The position numbers and the translations under genes are program-made. DNA of 64,000 bases from Branchiostoma lanceolatum. Taxonomy: Eukaryota; Chordata; Leptocardii; Amphioxiformes; Branchiostomatidae. Under the pieces are notes generated by a model. That model made no database searches, was not told the origin of the DNA, and saw only the letters and a program-made list of their open reading frames with translations. Shown piece after piece: positions 12,201 through 20,523 of the stretch (within the stretch, counting starts at the first letter, position 1; each line of letters opens with the position of its first letter). The stretch spans positions 17,849,594 through 17,913,593 of the forward strand of contig NC_089735.1 in the NCBI RefSeq assembly GCF_035083965.1. Direction: 5' to 3'.

Positions 12201-15200
12201 ATGTGTATATACTACCCTCTAAGGAAAATCATGAAAGTGTTTTAATATAAAAAGCTGAAGTTATCCTGTTTACAAATCAACCAACAAATGTAACACTAAA
12301 TGAAATAAACCCCCCACTGACATACCTTGGTGGAAGTAATATGTAGATTGTGTTCTAAAGATAGTTTTTCTTATTTTTGTCACAGGCACTCCCATCCAGA
12401 ATGACCTCCAAGAGCTCCACTCCATTGTTGACTTCTGTAACCCCGGAGTGTTGGGACCAATCACTGCCTTCAGGAAGGTGTACGAGGAACCAATCGTCAG
12501 GTCATCATCTCCTCTGTTTGAAAATCAACTTTCTACTTTTCTGTTACAGATTCTCTATTTGGTGACATGGCATTGTTTTGTTAAGCTGCTTGGACAACAT
12601 TGTTAGGTGGTTGCTTAATGTTGGCGTATGTGTCAAGAGTTGCAATTGGTTACTGTTTATTATTTTCAAAATCTTGCCCTACGCCAATGGAGCTACCCAA
12701 GAACATGAGGAATAGCAGAAAGTGTCTATGAGTTGCTAACTACGTTTTAAGTTATGGAAGATGTAGACCTACCTTTTTCATGTGTGGCTTACATCATGTT
12801 ACAATTTAACCGAAACATTATAGAATTTCAAATTCTAAGATCTCATAAGATGCTTTGTGTTCCAATTTGACTGAAGGCAAATAGGTAAAACTTGAATATT
12901 ACTGCCGTCATTTCAGATCTCACCAGCCAGAGGCTACAGAGGCGGAGAGAACGTTGGGCGCGACGCGTGCAGAGGAACTGTCTCGCCTCACGGGCCAGTT
13001 CACGCTACGGCGGACAGAAGACGTCAACAACAAGTATCTCCCTCCCAAGGTGGAGGCTGTTGTATTCTGCAGACCCACCCCCCTGCAGCTAGACATCTAT
13101 AGGAAACTGCTGTGTTCTCGGGTGCTCAGGTCTTTTCTATACAGTAACAGGTACGACCCTTCAATATCAGTGTCTTAGATTTGATGTGTTTCAAACCTTT
13201 GCAGACATTAGAAACTAGGATTATCATCTGCAATGTGATCATCTTACTAAAAAATGGTAGGTAGGTAGTCTCTCCCAGGGACATGTTTGACTGTACCTTG
13301 GTATGATATACTGTTAGGTCTTCGAGATAACTGTTATACGAGATAACTGAAAGAAACAACTTGATAGATTTTGTAAACAGTCAGACATTTCAGACAGAAG
13401 TCAACTTTATCTTTCGTTAGTGACCGAGTTGGTGACTGAAATGGCTGACTATTTACAGAATCTATAGAGTTGCTTGAGTAACTGTTATTTTGTGTATCTT
13501 ATTACCTGATTGTCTACTCTTCATTGGCATCTTCTGGTGTTGTTTGTACAGACCCACAGATGGAAGTTTACACCTGATGTGTATCTCAGCCTTAAAGAAG
13601 CTCTGCAATGACCCCTGTCTGATCTACACTGCTGCAAAACAGGTATGAATGATGATGGGCTTATATATTATGTCCCTTTTCCCATCACTGGTCTTTTTTG
13701 TCTCTTTTTGAAATGTTAGTGCTGTTCTTTCTTGCTTACTCTCACTGTTACATTGATGTTCAGCTTTTTTGCCAGTTTTTGCTAAGTACAAGTACATCTA
13801 TTCAAGCCTGAAACTTTTCTGACACCAATATGAAGTCTGATTGTATTCAATGGTTTGCATTTTTTTCCTTTTTATAGTGAGTTTCTTGAGAAAGATCAAC
13901 AAAGTTGAAGCTGGTGAAAAGTGTATCAGAAGTCTCAGCAGACATTTCTTCCAACCTTTCAGTGATGTGTTGATTTGTTCATTTCTAGTGTAGACCCCAG
14001 GATTGAACTCACCCATGGATTCACTGCTTGGCCATCAGGATCAAATTCAAGCCTGGGCTTATACACCCAGCTCGGACATGTTGTTATAAGGGATTGCATT
14101 CGTTGTGACCATTTTTTTCTAAGAGTTACAGTTTAACCCACTGTGCTCTTCCATCAAACTCCCTGCAGTGCATGGCTGTTGTGTAAAAGTGAGATGTACT
14201 GAATGCTGTTTGCTGCACTAGGCAGAAGACAAGGCCCCCAGTTTCCTGGAGGATGAGGATGAACTCTTTGGGATTGACCAGATGGGAGAGTCCATCTACA
14301 AGGATGTGCTCCCACTCTTTCCCAGGGGATATGATCCCAACAGGTCAGCTTCTTCTCACTATCGCAGGAGAGTTAAACGTCTTTTGAACTTAGTGAAATT
14401 CCATTATCTTATACCATTTACTATCTCTTAGAGGAAAGGTAAACTTAAAATTGAAAAGCCTAATATATATGATGCTAGATATATGATGCTAGATATACCC
14501 AAATGTCAAGCTCTCACTTCATGTTTTACATAACTCATAGTTCAGGGATCTTCCACTTTTTGAAACTCATGTCGTGCTGACAGCTACTTGACTGACTGAT
14601 TGAGTTTTGTGACAGTTCTGATAATACACATGTATATGAATAGGGCTTTTTTGTTGGCTTTCACAATGATTGGCTTTCACAATGATGGATTTCTAGGAAT
14701 TTTCCAACAAACTAGAGAGAATTGACGAGTTATCAGGTATTTCCAAGTATTTCCAGTAGCCATCAGCACAGCGCCAATTTGAAGGGTGGGAAAACCCCGA
14801 ACTATGATGTACTTATGTTAAACAAGGGAGAACTTGACTTTGGACTATATTTAGTATAGTAGGCTTTTCAATTTTAAGCTTTCCTTTAACTGCCATGATC
14901 TTTACTGCATGCTTGTTCCCTAACAGTGCAAGCCCTGAGTATTCTGGGAAGCTGCAGGTCCTGGCAGATCTGCTAGGGTCCTTGTACTCAGAGGGGCCCA
15001 GAGAGAGGATTGTGGTGGTGTCCAACTACACACAGACCTTAGACATGGTACAGGTAGGTGCCATCACACTATACATGTGTTTAAACAATACAACCTTTAA
15101 GCTCAATAAAAGATATGTCCCTGTGGCACACGTGCTTGGCCATCTGGATCAAATTCCGTCGATCCGTGGGCCGGAGTTTGATCCTAGTGTCGACCCCAGC

Positions 15201-17293
15201 TCTGACATGTTGTAAGAGATTGCATTTATCATTTTGGATGGTGATGTAAAGCTGATGGTCACTTGTATGGGGGAGCGTCAGGCACAAGCCTGAAGTGTCA
15301 AACCTCTGCATGTAACAGAACCCAACACACTTATCAAGAATAGTAGGGGTGATCCAGGTTGCTTGGGCAAAAACATGAGCCACATTGCACTACTGCTAGC
15401 TACTTGAAAAAATGTTATGCTTCAAATTTTACCTTGAAGGAGTTTGGAAAGCAGGAACTTGGACCTCCATTTTCTTCCGACATATCTTTTGTAGAATGTA
15501 CTTAACAATTTCAGTCATGATTTTCTCTGTCTTCTCCTTTATTCTAGGAGCTGTGTAAATCACAGAGTTATGGTTATCTGAGGCTGGATGGTAGCACACC
15601 TACTGGCAAGAGACAACAGATTGTGGAGCGATTCAATGACAAGTACTGCAAGTAAGGCTCTGTTGTTTTTGTGATCTGAACAGTAACATCCATATGTTGA
15701 CAATCTTCACAGGGAATTAAAAGTGTTTTCCCTTTATCGTTGGTGGAGGATTAAATTGACATTATTTTAGATAATGGTTTTGATACTGTAGATCATTGTC
15801 AATGGAGTGAAAGAATGTGTTAAGGATGATTATGAAAAGAGATTTACAAAAAAGTGTTAATTAGGTGCACCTGTGTACCTATTTCCTAAAGTGAATTACG
15901 AGCCCTGTTGTATTTCCTTTTCAGGGACTTTGTGTTCCTCCTGAGCACCAAGGCCGGCGGGGTGGGGCTGAACCTGATCGGAGCGTCTCGCCTGGTGCTG
16001 TACGACATCGACTGGAACCCCGCTAACGACCTGCAGGCCATGGCGCGCGTGTGGCGCGACGGACAGCCCAGGGTTGTGCACATCTACAGGCTCATCACTA
16101 CTGGTAACGCAACAGCTTGTAGTACAGTTATTTTAGCTTGACATAGCTCTTACATAGTTTACATGTAAATTTTGGTAACCTGTAACTTGCATGCAAACAC
16201 ACACAAAAGTGTATTTTTTGAGGCCAGGTGGTTGCTCAAGTCGGCTTGTTGAATTTAGCAGGCTAGTGCCTGCAAAAATTCTCACGTTGAAATGGCTGCA
16301 GCTGCTGGGTTGGGTGCCGCTGTCAGTTCGGTTGTTGAATGGGGTATGAAGGCCCTCCGGGGCCCACAAAAAAGTAGTTGTGGTTGGGTAAGGCAGTTAG
16401 TTGCTCAGCAGAAGGTCTTAACTATGTAAAATTGGACGGCACTGTTTTAATGTGGCTTGTGACTGCATGTGGCTGCCCGGCCAGGTTTGATTGTAATTGG
16501 TCCTTTTTGAACTCAACAGGAACTATAGAAGAGAAGATCTACCAGCGTCAGATCAGTAAGCAGGGTCTGAGTGGGGCAGTGGTGGACGCCAAGAGTTCCA
16601 GTAAGGTGCAGTTCTCAGCAGAGGAGCTGAAGGATCTCTTCACTCTCCACGAGGACACAGACAGTGTCACTCATGACCTGCTGGACTGTGCTGGTGAGAC
16701 ATGTTTTGAACATTTCCTTTGTTCTTTTATTGATCTGGTAAGGGATACATCAGAAAGGACTGTATGCATGTGTGTGTTTGTTTGTTTTTATGTGTACATG
16801 CGTTTGTTTGTGTATACATGTATGTTTGTTTTTGTGTGTATGCAGGTTTGTGTGTGTACATGAGTGCATAATGACTGCTCTTCTTTATATTTAGACTTGA
16901 TCAGCATTTTCACAGACTGTGTTGCTTCCTTTTCATGGTAGGTGGCACTGCATGATGTGTTCCTTGGACTTGACATCATAGAGGAGAATTTCCAGGTAGG
17001 ATCAGGATACTCATCCTTGTTTTTTCCTGTACCTTCCAGTACCCAGTGGTGACTGTTCAGGCTCCCCGGGTCCAGACAGACCCCAGGCCAGCGTAGCGTC
17101 GCGCCCCTGTCAGCTGGGCCAGCCCCAGTCTGCCAGCCTGCTGAAGTCTAACCTGTCCATGGCAGAACTGATGGGGTGGACACACTACAGGGGCCCGCTG
17201 GAGGACCGGGACATCCGGGACTATCATCTACTGTCTTCAGGAGACAACATTAGCTATGTGTTTGTTAATGAAACAAACAGTTCACAATCTTAG
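3204..17293 (+). CDS. RAD54B: RAD54B, SNF2-family recombination ATPase (16 coding exons, complete)
   Basis: Double-stranded-DNA-dependent SWI2/SNF2 translocase of homologous recombination, nuclear; family members remodel RAD51 filaments and joint molecules. Exons: 3204-3305, 3806-4432, 7231-7432, 8032-8200, 8459-8604, 9404-9483, 10118-10325, 12386-12500, 12917-13150, 13552-13642, 14222-14343, 14927-15053, 15548-15651, 15925-16103, 16520-16693, 17040-17293. All introns are GT-AG, phases match, and the sum is 2934 nt = 977 aa plus stop (human is about 910). The N-terminus [10 protein letters not shown] is the vertebrate RAD54B signature and fixes the start. Exon 2 carries the RAD54B-specific VMWCK region. 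Helicase motifs: I = DSMGLGKT (about 378-385), II = DEGH (483-486), III = TGTPIQN, V = [13 protein letters not shown] (783-795), VI = [11 protein letters not shown] (813-823). C-terminal signatures [14 protein letters not shown] and [16 protein letters not shown] are RAD54B-type rather than RAD54L. Oddity: motif I has DS where the family has DE. Exon edges come from reading, not transcripts. Confidence 0.96.
4433..5171 (+). repeat. 32-bp minisatellite, first block (RAD54B intron 2)
   Basis: About 23 tandem units of 32 bp of the form GTGAGATATGG-TGTAGCCTGG-TATCCATCTAT, starting exactly at the 5' splice site of RAD54B exon 2. Some units carry a 6-bp ACATGT insertion, making 38 bp. Early in the block, 32+38+32-bp triplets recur, a simple higher-order repeat. 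Because 32 is not a multiple of 3 and the unit lacks stops, long spurious open frames appear on the minus strand. Confidence 0.95.
5172..6174. mobile_element. 1.0-kb non-autonomous DNA transposon with about 110-bp TIRs
   Basis: The left end TAGCCTCCGATGCAGACTC and the right end GAGTCTGCATCGGAGGCTA are exact inverses. The inverted similarity extends about 110 bp inward (to about 5282 and from about 6062), interrupted by small indels. TA dinucleotides bound both ends, as in Tc1/mariner-like insertions. It splits the minisatellite into two blocks. No transposase ORF is visible. The interior includes two tandem copies of a TTGCGCGAACATGT-containing segment near 5980-6022. Confidence 0.88.
6175..6718 (+). 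repeat. 32-bp minisatellite, second block
   Basis: About 17 units of the same 32-bp repeat continue after the transposon, here mostly of the GTGAGGTATGG / ATCCATCCAT variant. The unit phase is shifted across the insertion, and the variant mix differs from the first block, so the two halves have diverged or recombined since insertion. Confidence 0.95.
6760..7030 (+). repeat. tRNA-related SINE in RAD54B intron 2
   Basis: GGCTGAGTGAGTG (A-box-like) followed by GTGAGTTTGATCC (B-box-like), then a non-tRNA body. Distinct from the SINE at 2.7-3.1 kb. The boundaries are approximate. Confidence 0.5.
8222..8400 (+). mobile_element. pogo/Tigger-like short remnant (RAD54B intron 4)
   Basis: Begins CAGTAGAACCTG and continues with AAGGACCGCC and TATAGTGACCACCTG stretches typical of pogo/Tigger-type terminal repeats. 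The right end is uncertain. No ORF. Confidence 0.4.
8700..8910. repeat. Dispersed repeat, copy 1 (RAD54B intron 5)
   Basis: Shares interrupted blocks with 10408-10565, for example GATTAGATTTTG, ATATCTTGTGTT and GGACATGC, in the same order and spacing. Family not recognised; probably an interspersed element. Confidence 0.5.
9690..9800 (-). mobile_element. LINE 3'-end fragment, family L-b, copy 1
   Basis: On the minus strand this resembles 34336-34700 (minus) and 18640-18890 (plus): shared GGTTATATTACACTGAATGG-type sequence, and a conceptual 3'-end peptide FSVI followed by a proline/arginine-rich PRACGA string. It is the tail of a non-LTR retrotransposon copy. Confidence 0.5.
9876..10085. mobile_element. 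MITE with TACTGTAAATG ends (RAD54B intron 6)
   Basis: Terminal inverted repeats TACTGTAAATG at 9876 and CATTTACAGTA ending at 10085, with GCGGTTG and CCACCGCTAAAATTTC blocks inside each arm. This resembles the widespread invertebrate MITE type ending in ACTGTAAAT. It ends only 32 bp before exon 7. Confidence 0.65.
10408..10565. repeat. Dispersed repeat, copy 2 (RAD54B intron 7)
   Basis: Counterpart of the repeat at 8700-8910, same orientation: CTGGTTGGAT, GATTAGATTTTGG, ATATCTTGTGTTCTGGACATGC. Unknown family. Confidence 0.5.
10646..11929. mobile_element. 1.28-kb hAT-like non-autonomous element (RAD54B intron 7)
   Basis: Ends are CAGCGTTCGAAATAC and, inverted, CAGTGGTAGAAATACT, followed in both arms by TTCTGCAA/TTGCAG clusters. 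ATAGAG flanks both ends directly (10640-10645 and 11930-11935), compatible with a degraded hAT target duplication. The GC-rich interior (10800-11320, including GAGATGGCGGCG) differs in composition from the AT-rich arms and may be captured host sequence. No transposase ORF. Confidence 0.72.
12000..12105 (+). mobile_element. 5'-truncated LINE 3' end, family L-a, copy 1
   Basis: TGACCTCAATGAAAAGCAGCC then GCCGATTTGAG and AATAAAC, ending in a (CAAA)n tract (12064-12099). The same order appears at the 3' end of the larger copy at 27080-27165, so this is a heavily truncated insertion of the same family. Confidence 0.7.
13342..13484. mobile_element. Hairpin MITE, family B, copy 1 (RAD54B intron 9)
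   Basis: The arms CAACTTGATAGATTTTGTAAAC and, inverted, CAACTCTATAGATTCTGTAAA face each other, closed by GTTGCTTGAGTAACTG. A second copy lies at 38911-39069 and an arm fragment at about 17654-17682. Confidence 0.65.
13980..14110 (+). repeat. SINE family S3 fragment (RAD54B intron 10)
   Basis: Shares GCTTGGCCATC, GATCAAATTC and GACATGTTGT blocks with 15115-15240. The tRNA-like region is decayed. Confidence 0.5.
14428..14889. mobile_element. MITE with about 30-bp TIRs (RAD54B intron 11)
   Basis: The left arm (TTAGAGGAAAGG, then CTTAAAATTGAAAAGCCTA) and the inverted right arm (TTAAAGGAAAG, then CTTAAAATTGAAAAGCCTA) match over about 30 bp. TTA bounds each end. The interior has no ORF. The element ends 37 bp before exon 12. 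Confidence 0.75.
15115..15400 (+). repeat. SINE family S3, fuller copy (RAD54B intron 12)
   Basis: B-box-like GGAGTTTGATCC followed by a body shared with 19090-19265 (GTCAAACCTCT, AGAACCCACCACACT-type). Remnants also lie at 13980-14110 and 38150-38410. Confidence 0.55.
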
Positions 17294-18010
17294 TGCTTCA
17301 GCAATATCTAATGATATTATATTCAAACAAATAAGCTATGCATCTATGAAGGTTAGACATCCAGAGCTAGCATCTGTAGTCTTCAGGAGACAACATCAGA
17401 TATGTTTTTGTCAATGAAACAACCTTCCACAATCTCATTGCTTCAACACTATCTGATAATTATTACATACAAACAAAAATGCTATGCTTGTAAAGTGTTC
17501 ATGTCAAAGTACATCACAAAAGTTTTAAGATACTGAAGTTTTATCACCCAATTGCAAAGCCAAATTAGATGAAAATATGTTGATGAAGGTTATACATCCA
17601 GGTAACAAGAATCAAGATACACAATTCAAAGTTACTTAAGCATTTTGTAATCTAAAAAATCTATCCAGTTGCTTGAGTTGTGTATAGATAAAAAAAAACA
17701 TTTAGTTCTTAGCTCTTGGCTCCAAACAAGTTTTCTCATGTAGTATAGTTTGGGATACATTATTTATTATTGACAAGGACGACTGTAACAAATACAGTAG
17801 ATGTCAGGTTGGTGAGAAAAAAGGAAGTTTAGTGTTTTTAGACAACGTTTTAGAGAGCAGTACAAGACTAGATGCATTACTCTTACCTTACATGCATGCC
17901 TCTTTGAGGACTTTGCCCCTAAAAGAGTGAAGCTAGTTTTGCTACTCTAATTTTGCAACCAATTCTTTGTCATGCTCTTAACAACAACCTACTGAAGAAA
18001 ATAAAAGAAT
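17294..18010 (+). other. RAD54B 3' UTR with partial tandem duplication
   Basis: Downstream of the TAG stop, a segment starting CTTCAGGAGACAACAT (about 17385) repeats the end of the last exon (about 17236) and its flank for about 120 bp, including GAAACAA and GCTATGC blocks. A canonical AATAAA at 18000-18005 is the best nearby polyadenylation signal. UTR extent is inferred. Confidence 0.6.
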
Positions 18011-18289
18011 ATAGCTAAGGAACTGATATGACTTATAACTTGAAAATGTATACTTGTAACACATGTTAATAATAAGAAACTTTATGTAACACAATGATTG
18101 TCCTTTTGAATTCCTGGACAATATTTAATACAACATATTACTAGTGTTAGGAACTTGATAACTGAACATTTTCTCCCTTATATATATGGAAGATGATTAC
18201 ATGTATTGTAAATTGGTGAGTTAACATTATGTAGCTGCATAATGTAAATATAACTGCGCTGTATATTGTAAAGCTGGATTTATGTTTTT

Positions 18290-18500
18290 CGAGAAGGAGC
18301 AGACAGTGGTGGTGGCCATGGTACTGGTCACGTTATCTTGCAGGACAACCTTGCCTTGCTCTGCTTCACGGATCTCCTAGGTGGCGCTTCAGAATGGGGT
18401 GGCCATGGTGCTGAAAATGTCATCTTGACCGAATACTAGTACCCTTACCCTGTTGTGCTTCACAGATCTGCTAGGTGGCGCCTCTGAAGGGTTGACCTGC
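18290..18500 (+). repeat. Tandem duplication carrying two CTCF-like cores
   Basis: Two roughly 95-bp units share GTGGCCATGGT, GCTTCAC and AGATCTgCTAGGTGGCGC-type sequence. The CTAGGTGGCGC cores are at 18377-18387 and 18471-18481, same orientation. The core resembles the CTCF consensus (AGGKGGCGC). It lies between the RAD54B and GST genes. Confidence 0.5.
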
Positions 18501-18639
18501 TTTCACTCCATGCATCATCACACACAGTTACAGTTAATGCTGGAGATCTGATGTAGATCCCCAATGACAGCAATCCCAGATTCGGGGCCGTAGGCATCTG
18601 TCATCTTCTTTGGCAAAGACAAACGTGTAATGAAAGACA

Positions 18640-18890
18640 TAATCAACCAGGATTGATGTGTTCAAACATGCGTCAAATACCCTAGAACTATGGGAACTAG
18701 CTGCCACCAAGTACAGGAGGGACATGCTCAATAGATAGGTTTAAACTACGCTTGCAGCTAGATTTGCAAAGGTTAGGTGCTTCAGGGCGTTCAGTGTCAT
18801 ATGATTAGTTGCAGTCGCGCCGCGTGCCTGTGGAGCTGGTGTAATATGGATAAGGACAGTTATACTGGCAATACAGGTACAGGAAGGTGG
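18640..18890 (+). mobile_element. LINE 3'-end fragment, family L-b, copy 2
   Basis: Plus-strand conceptual peptide includes LWELAATKYRRDML and a downstream FSVI string followed by a PRACGA-like string, matching the minus-strand fragments at 9690-9800 and 34336-34700. Interrupted by stops. Confidence 0.5.
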
Positions 18891-18907
18891 CCTTGCACTA
18901 TGGACAC

Positions 18908-18921
18908 GTCTCCATGGTAAC
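18908..18921 (+). promoter_or_regulatory. RFX X-box-like site
   Basis: GTCTCCATGGTAAC fits the imperfect-palindrome X-box (GTNRCC N2 RGYAAC) with one mismatch. A related ATCTCCATGGCAAC occurs in GST intron 1 near 21372. Function is inferred only. Confidence 0.3.
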
Positions 18922-19089
18922 AGTCACGCCCACCAAACGAATAATGCCTCTGTTGAGGTTTGCTTGTGTTTGTAGCAAACATTGTCTCGCAGACAGTATG
19001 TGCGTTTCAAACGTCTTCTGAATCATATACAGTATACCGTAGCACCTGAAACAGCTAACGTACAGTAACCTGGACACGACGAGTCCATC

Positions 19090-19265
19090 GTCCTATCGGA
19101 GGGGGACGTAAACCCGGGGCCCCATGTATAAGGGAGCTTTTAGGAGCGGCGTCAAACCTCTACACGCAAAAGAACCCACCACACTAATTCAAAGGATTTA
19201 AGGGTTAGCCGGTGTGCGTGACCAAAAAAAGGCAGCCGTAGCGAGGCCGCATTGCACTAATAGCG
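19090..19265 (+). repeat. SINE family S3 copy, intergenic
   Basis: Shares GTCAAACCTCTACACG, AGAACCCACCACACT and GCATTGCACTA with the copy at 15260-15395. Confidence 0.55.
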
Positions 19266-19442
19266 TCATACTTCGTCCTCAGTCTGAGGTTTGACCGCTT
19301 TACATTCTACCTTACAGTACCACAGAACCTGATACCCTTTATACTAGTACTAGCCAGTACCTGAAACGTCCTATAGACATAGAGCGGATCACGGATCAAA
19401 GGACAAAAGAAAAACTGCAAGTCATGACAGCCCTTGCATAAA

Positions 19443-19534
19443 CTCCAAGCAGATGTTAGGGTAGGCTAAGTCGTTACATTTTCCTAGCTGGCCGTTTTTC
19501 AAAAACGATTTGACCTCCCAACATCTGTTTGGAG
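19443..19534. mobile_element. Hairpin MITE, CTCCAAGCAGA family, copy 1
   Basis: Starts CTCCAAGCAGATGTTAGGG and ends with the inverse CCAACATCTGTTTGGAG, forming a snap-back about 92 bp long. Three further elements with the same termini lie at 39517, 42273 and 45996. Confidence 0.75.
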
Positions 19535-20461
19535 ATTACATTAAATTTTGCTGAAGTGAAGAACAGCGTGATGTATTTGTGCAAATCATCCCCTTAGGAA
19601 AATTGCAAGTCACCAGTCATCCTCCTATCACCTTACTGAAGTCTATATGATACTTTGAGGACAATAATCTTTCTTAAGCCTTATTTGATTAACTTATCTT
19701 GTGAGGTTATTTGATTTTAGAGTCAGCCACTTGATGGCCTAGAGTGGTCGATAGTTTATCACTAGTTTCGCATTTTTAGGCAAATTAGATCATTTTAGAT
19801 CCAATCAACAGACAGGACAACATTGAGAATTGGACATATCCCCTGAAGGCATGGGTAACTCAATACACAAGGCTGCATTGTCACTCTTGCTCGTAGGCCA
19901 TCCGTAGCCGTGCGGTCACGAGCATTCAGTTGGTTACCTTGATATCTGAATGAAAAATGAGTTTTCTCTTTCATACTGTCACATATGTGTGCAATATAAC
20001 TCAATGGCTGAATTGTTTTCACTGAGGAAAGTTTCCTGTTGTAATTACATTAAGTCTGTCTAACATTATCACTGTTCTAATCATGAAGGCCATTGTCCGG
20101 ACGGTTGTGTTTTCTTATTTACACCAGCGTCCTGACGACGAAGGCAGGACACAGGGATGTGAACAAACACCTGTTGAAGGGAGGACAACGTCCGCTGTCA
20201 CGCCTTGCCTCGACGGGATACGGGACATTTGATCGCTTCAGCTTATTGTTGACCCAGTGTACTATCGGCCAACCCGCTCTGTTTGGCACACACTCCCATA
20301 GCGACTTCCACACTACTTAAAGAGTTGAGTAAACGCCCCTATCCATTCACTTGCTGCTTCAAAGAGCTGTGAAGAGGCCGTGCCACCGCTGTTACTACAA
20401 GATCACTGCGTTGTTCGCATCTTGCCTTAGCCGAGTTTGTTAATTGCCCAGGAAGTTTTTT

Positions 20462-20467
20462 TATAAG
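20462..20467 (+). promoter_or_regulatory. TATA box, GST gene
   Basis: TATAAG preceded by a T run, 62 bp upstream of the first GST ATG. This would place transcription start near 20490 and leave a 5' UTR of about 30 nt. Predicted by position only. Confidence 0.45.
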
Positions 20468-20523
20468 CATCTCGTGTTGCTGTTGTAAGAACTGTACCAA
20501 CCCAAGTCGGTAAGACGTGACCT

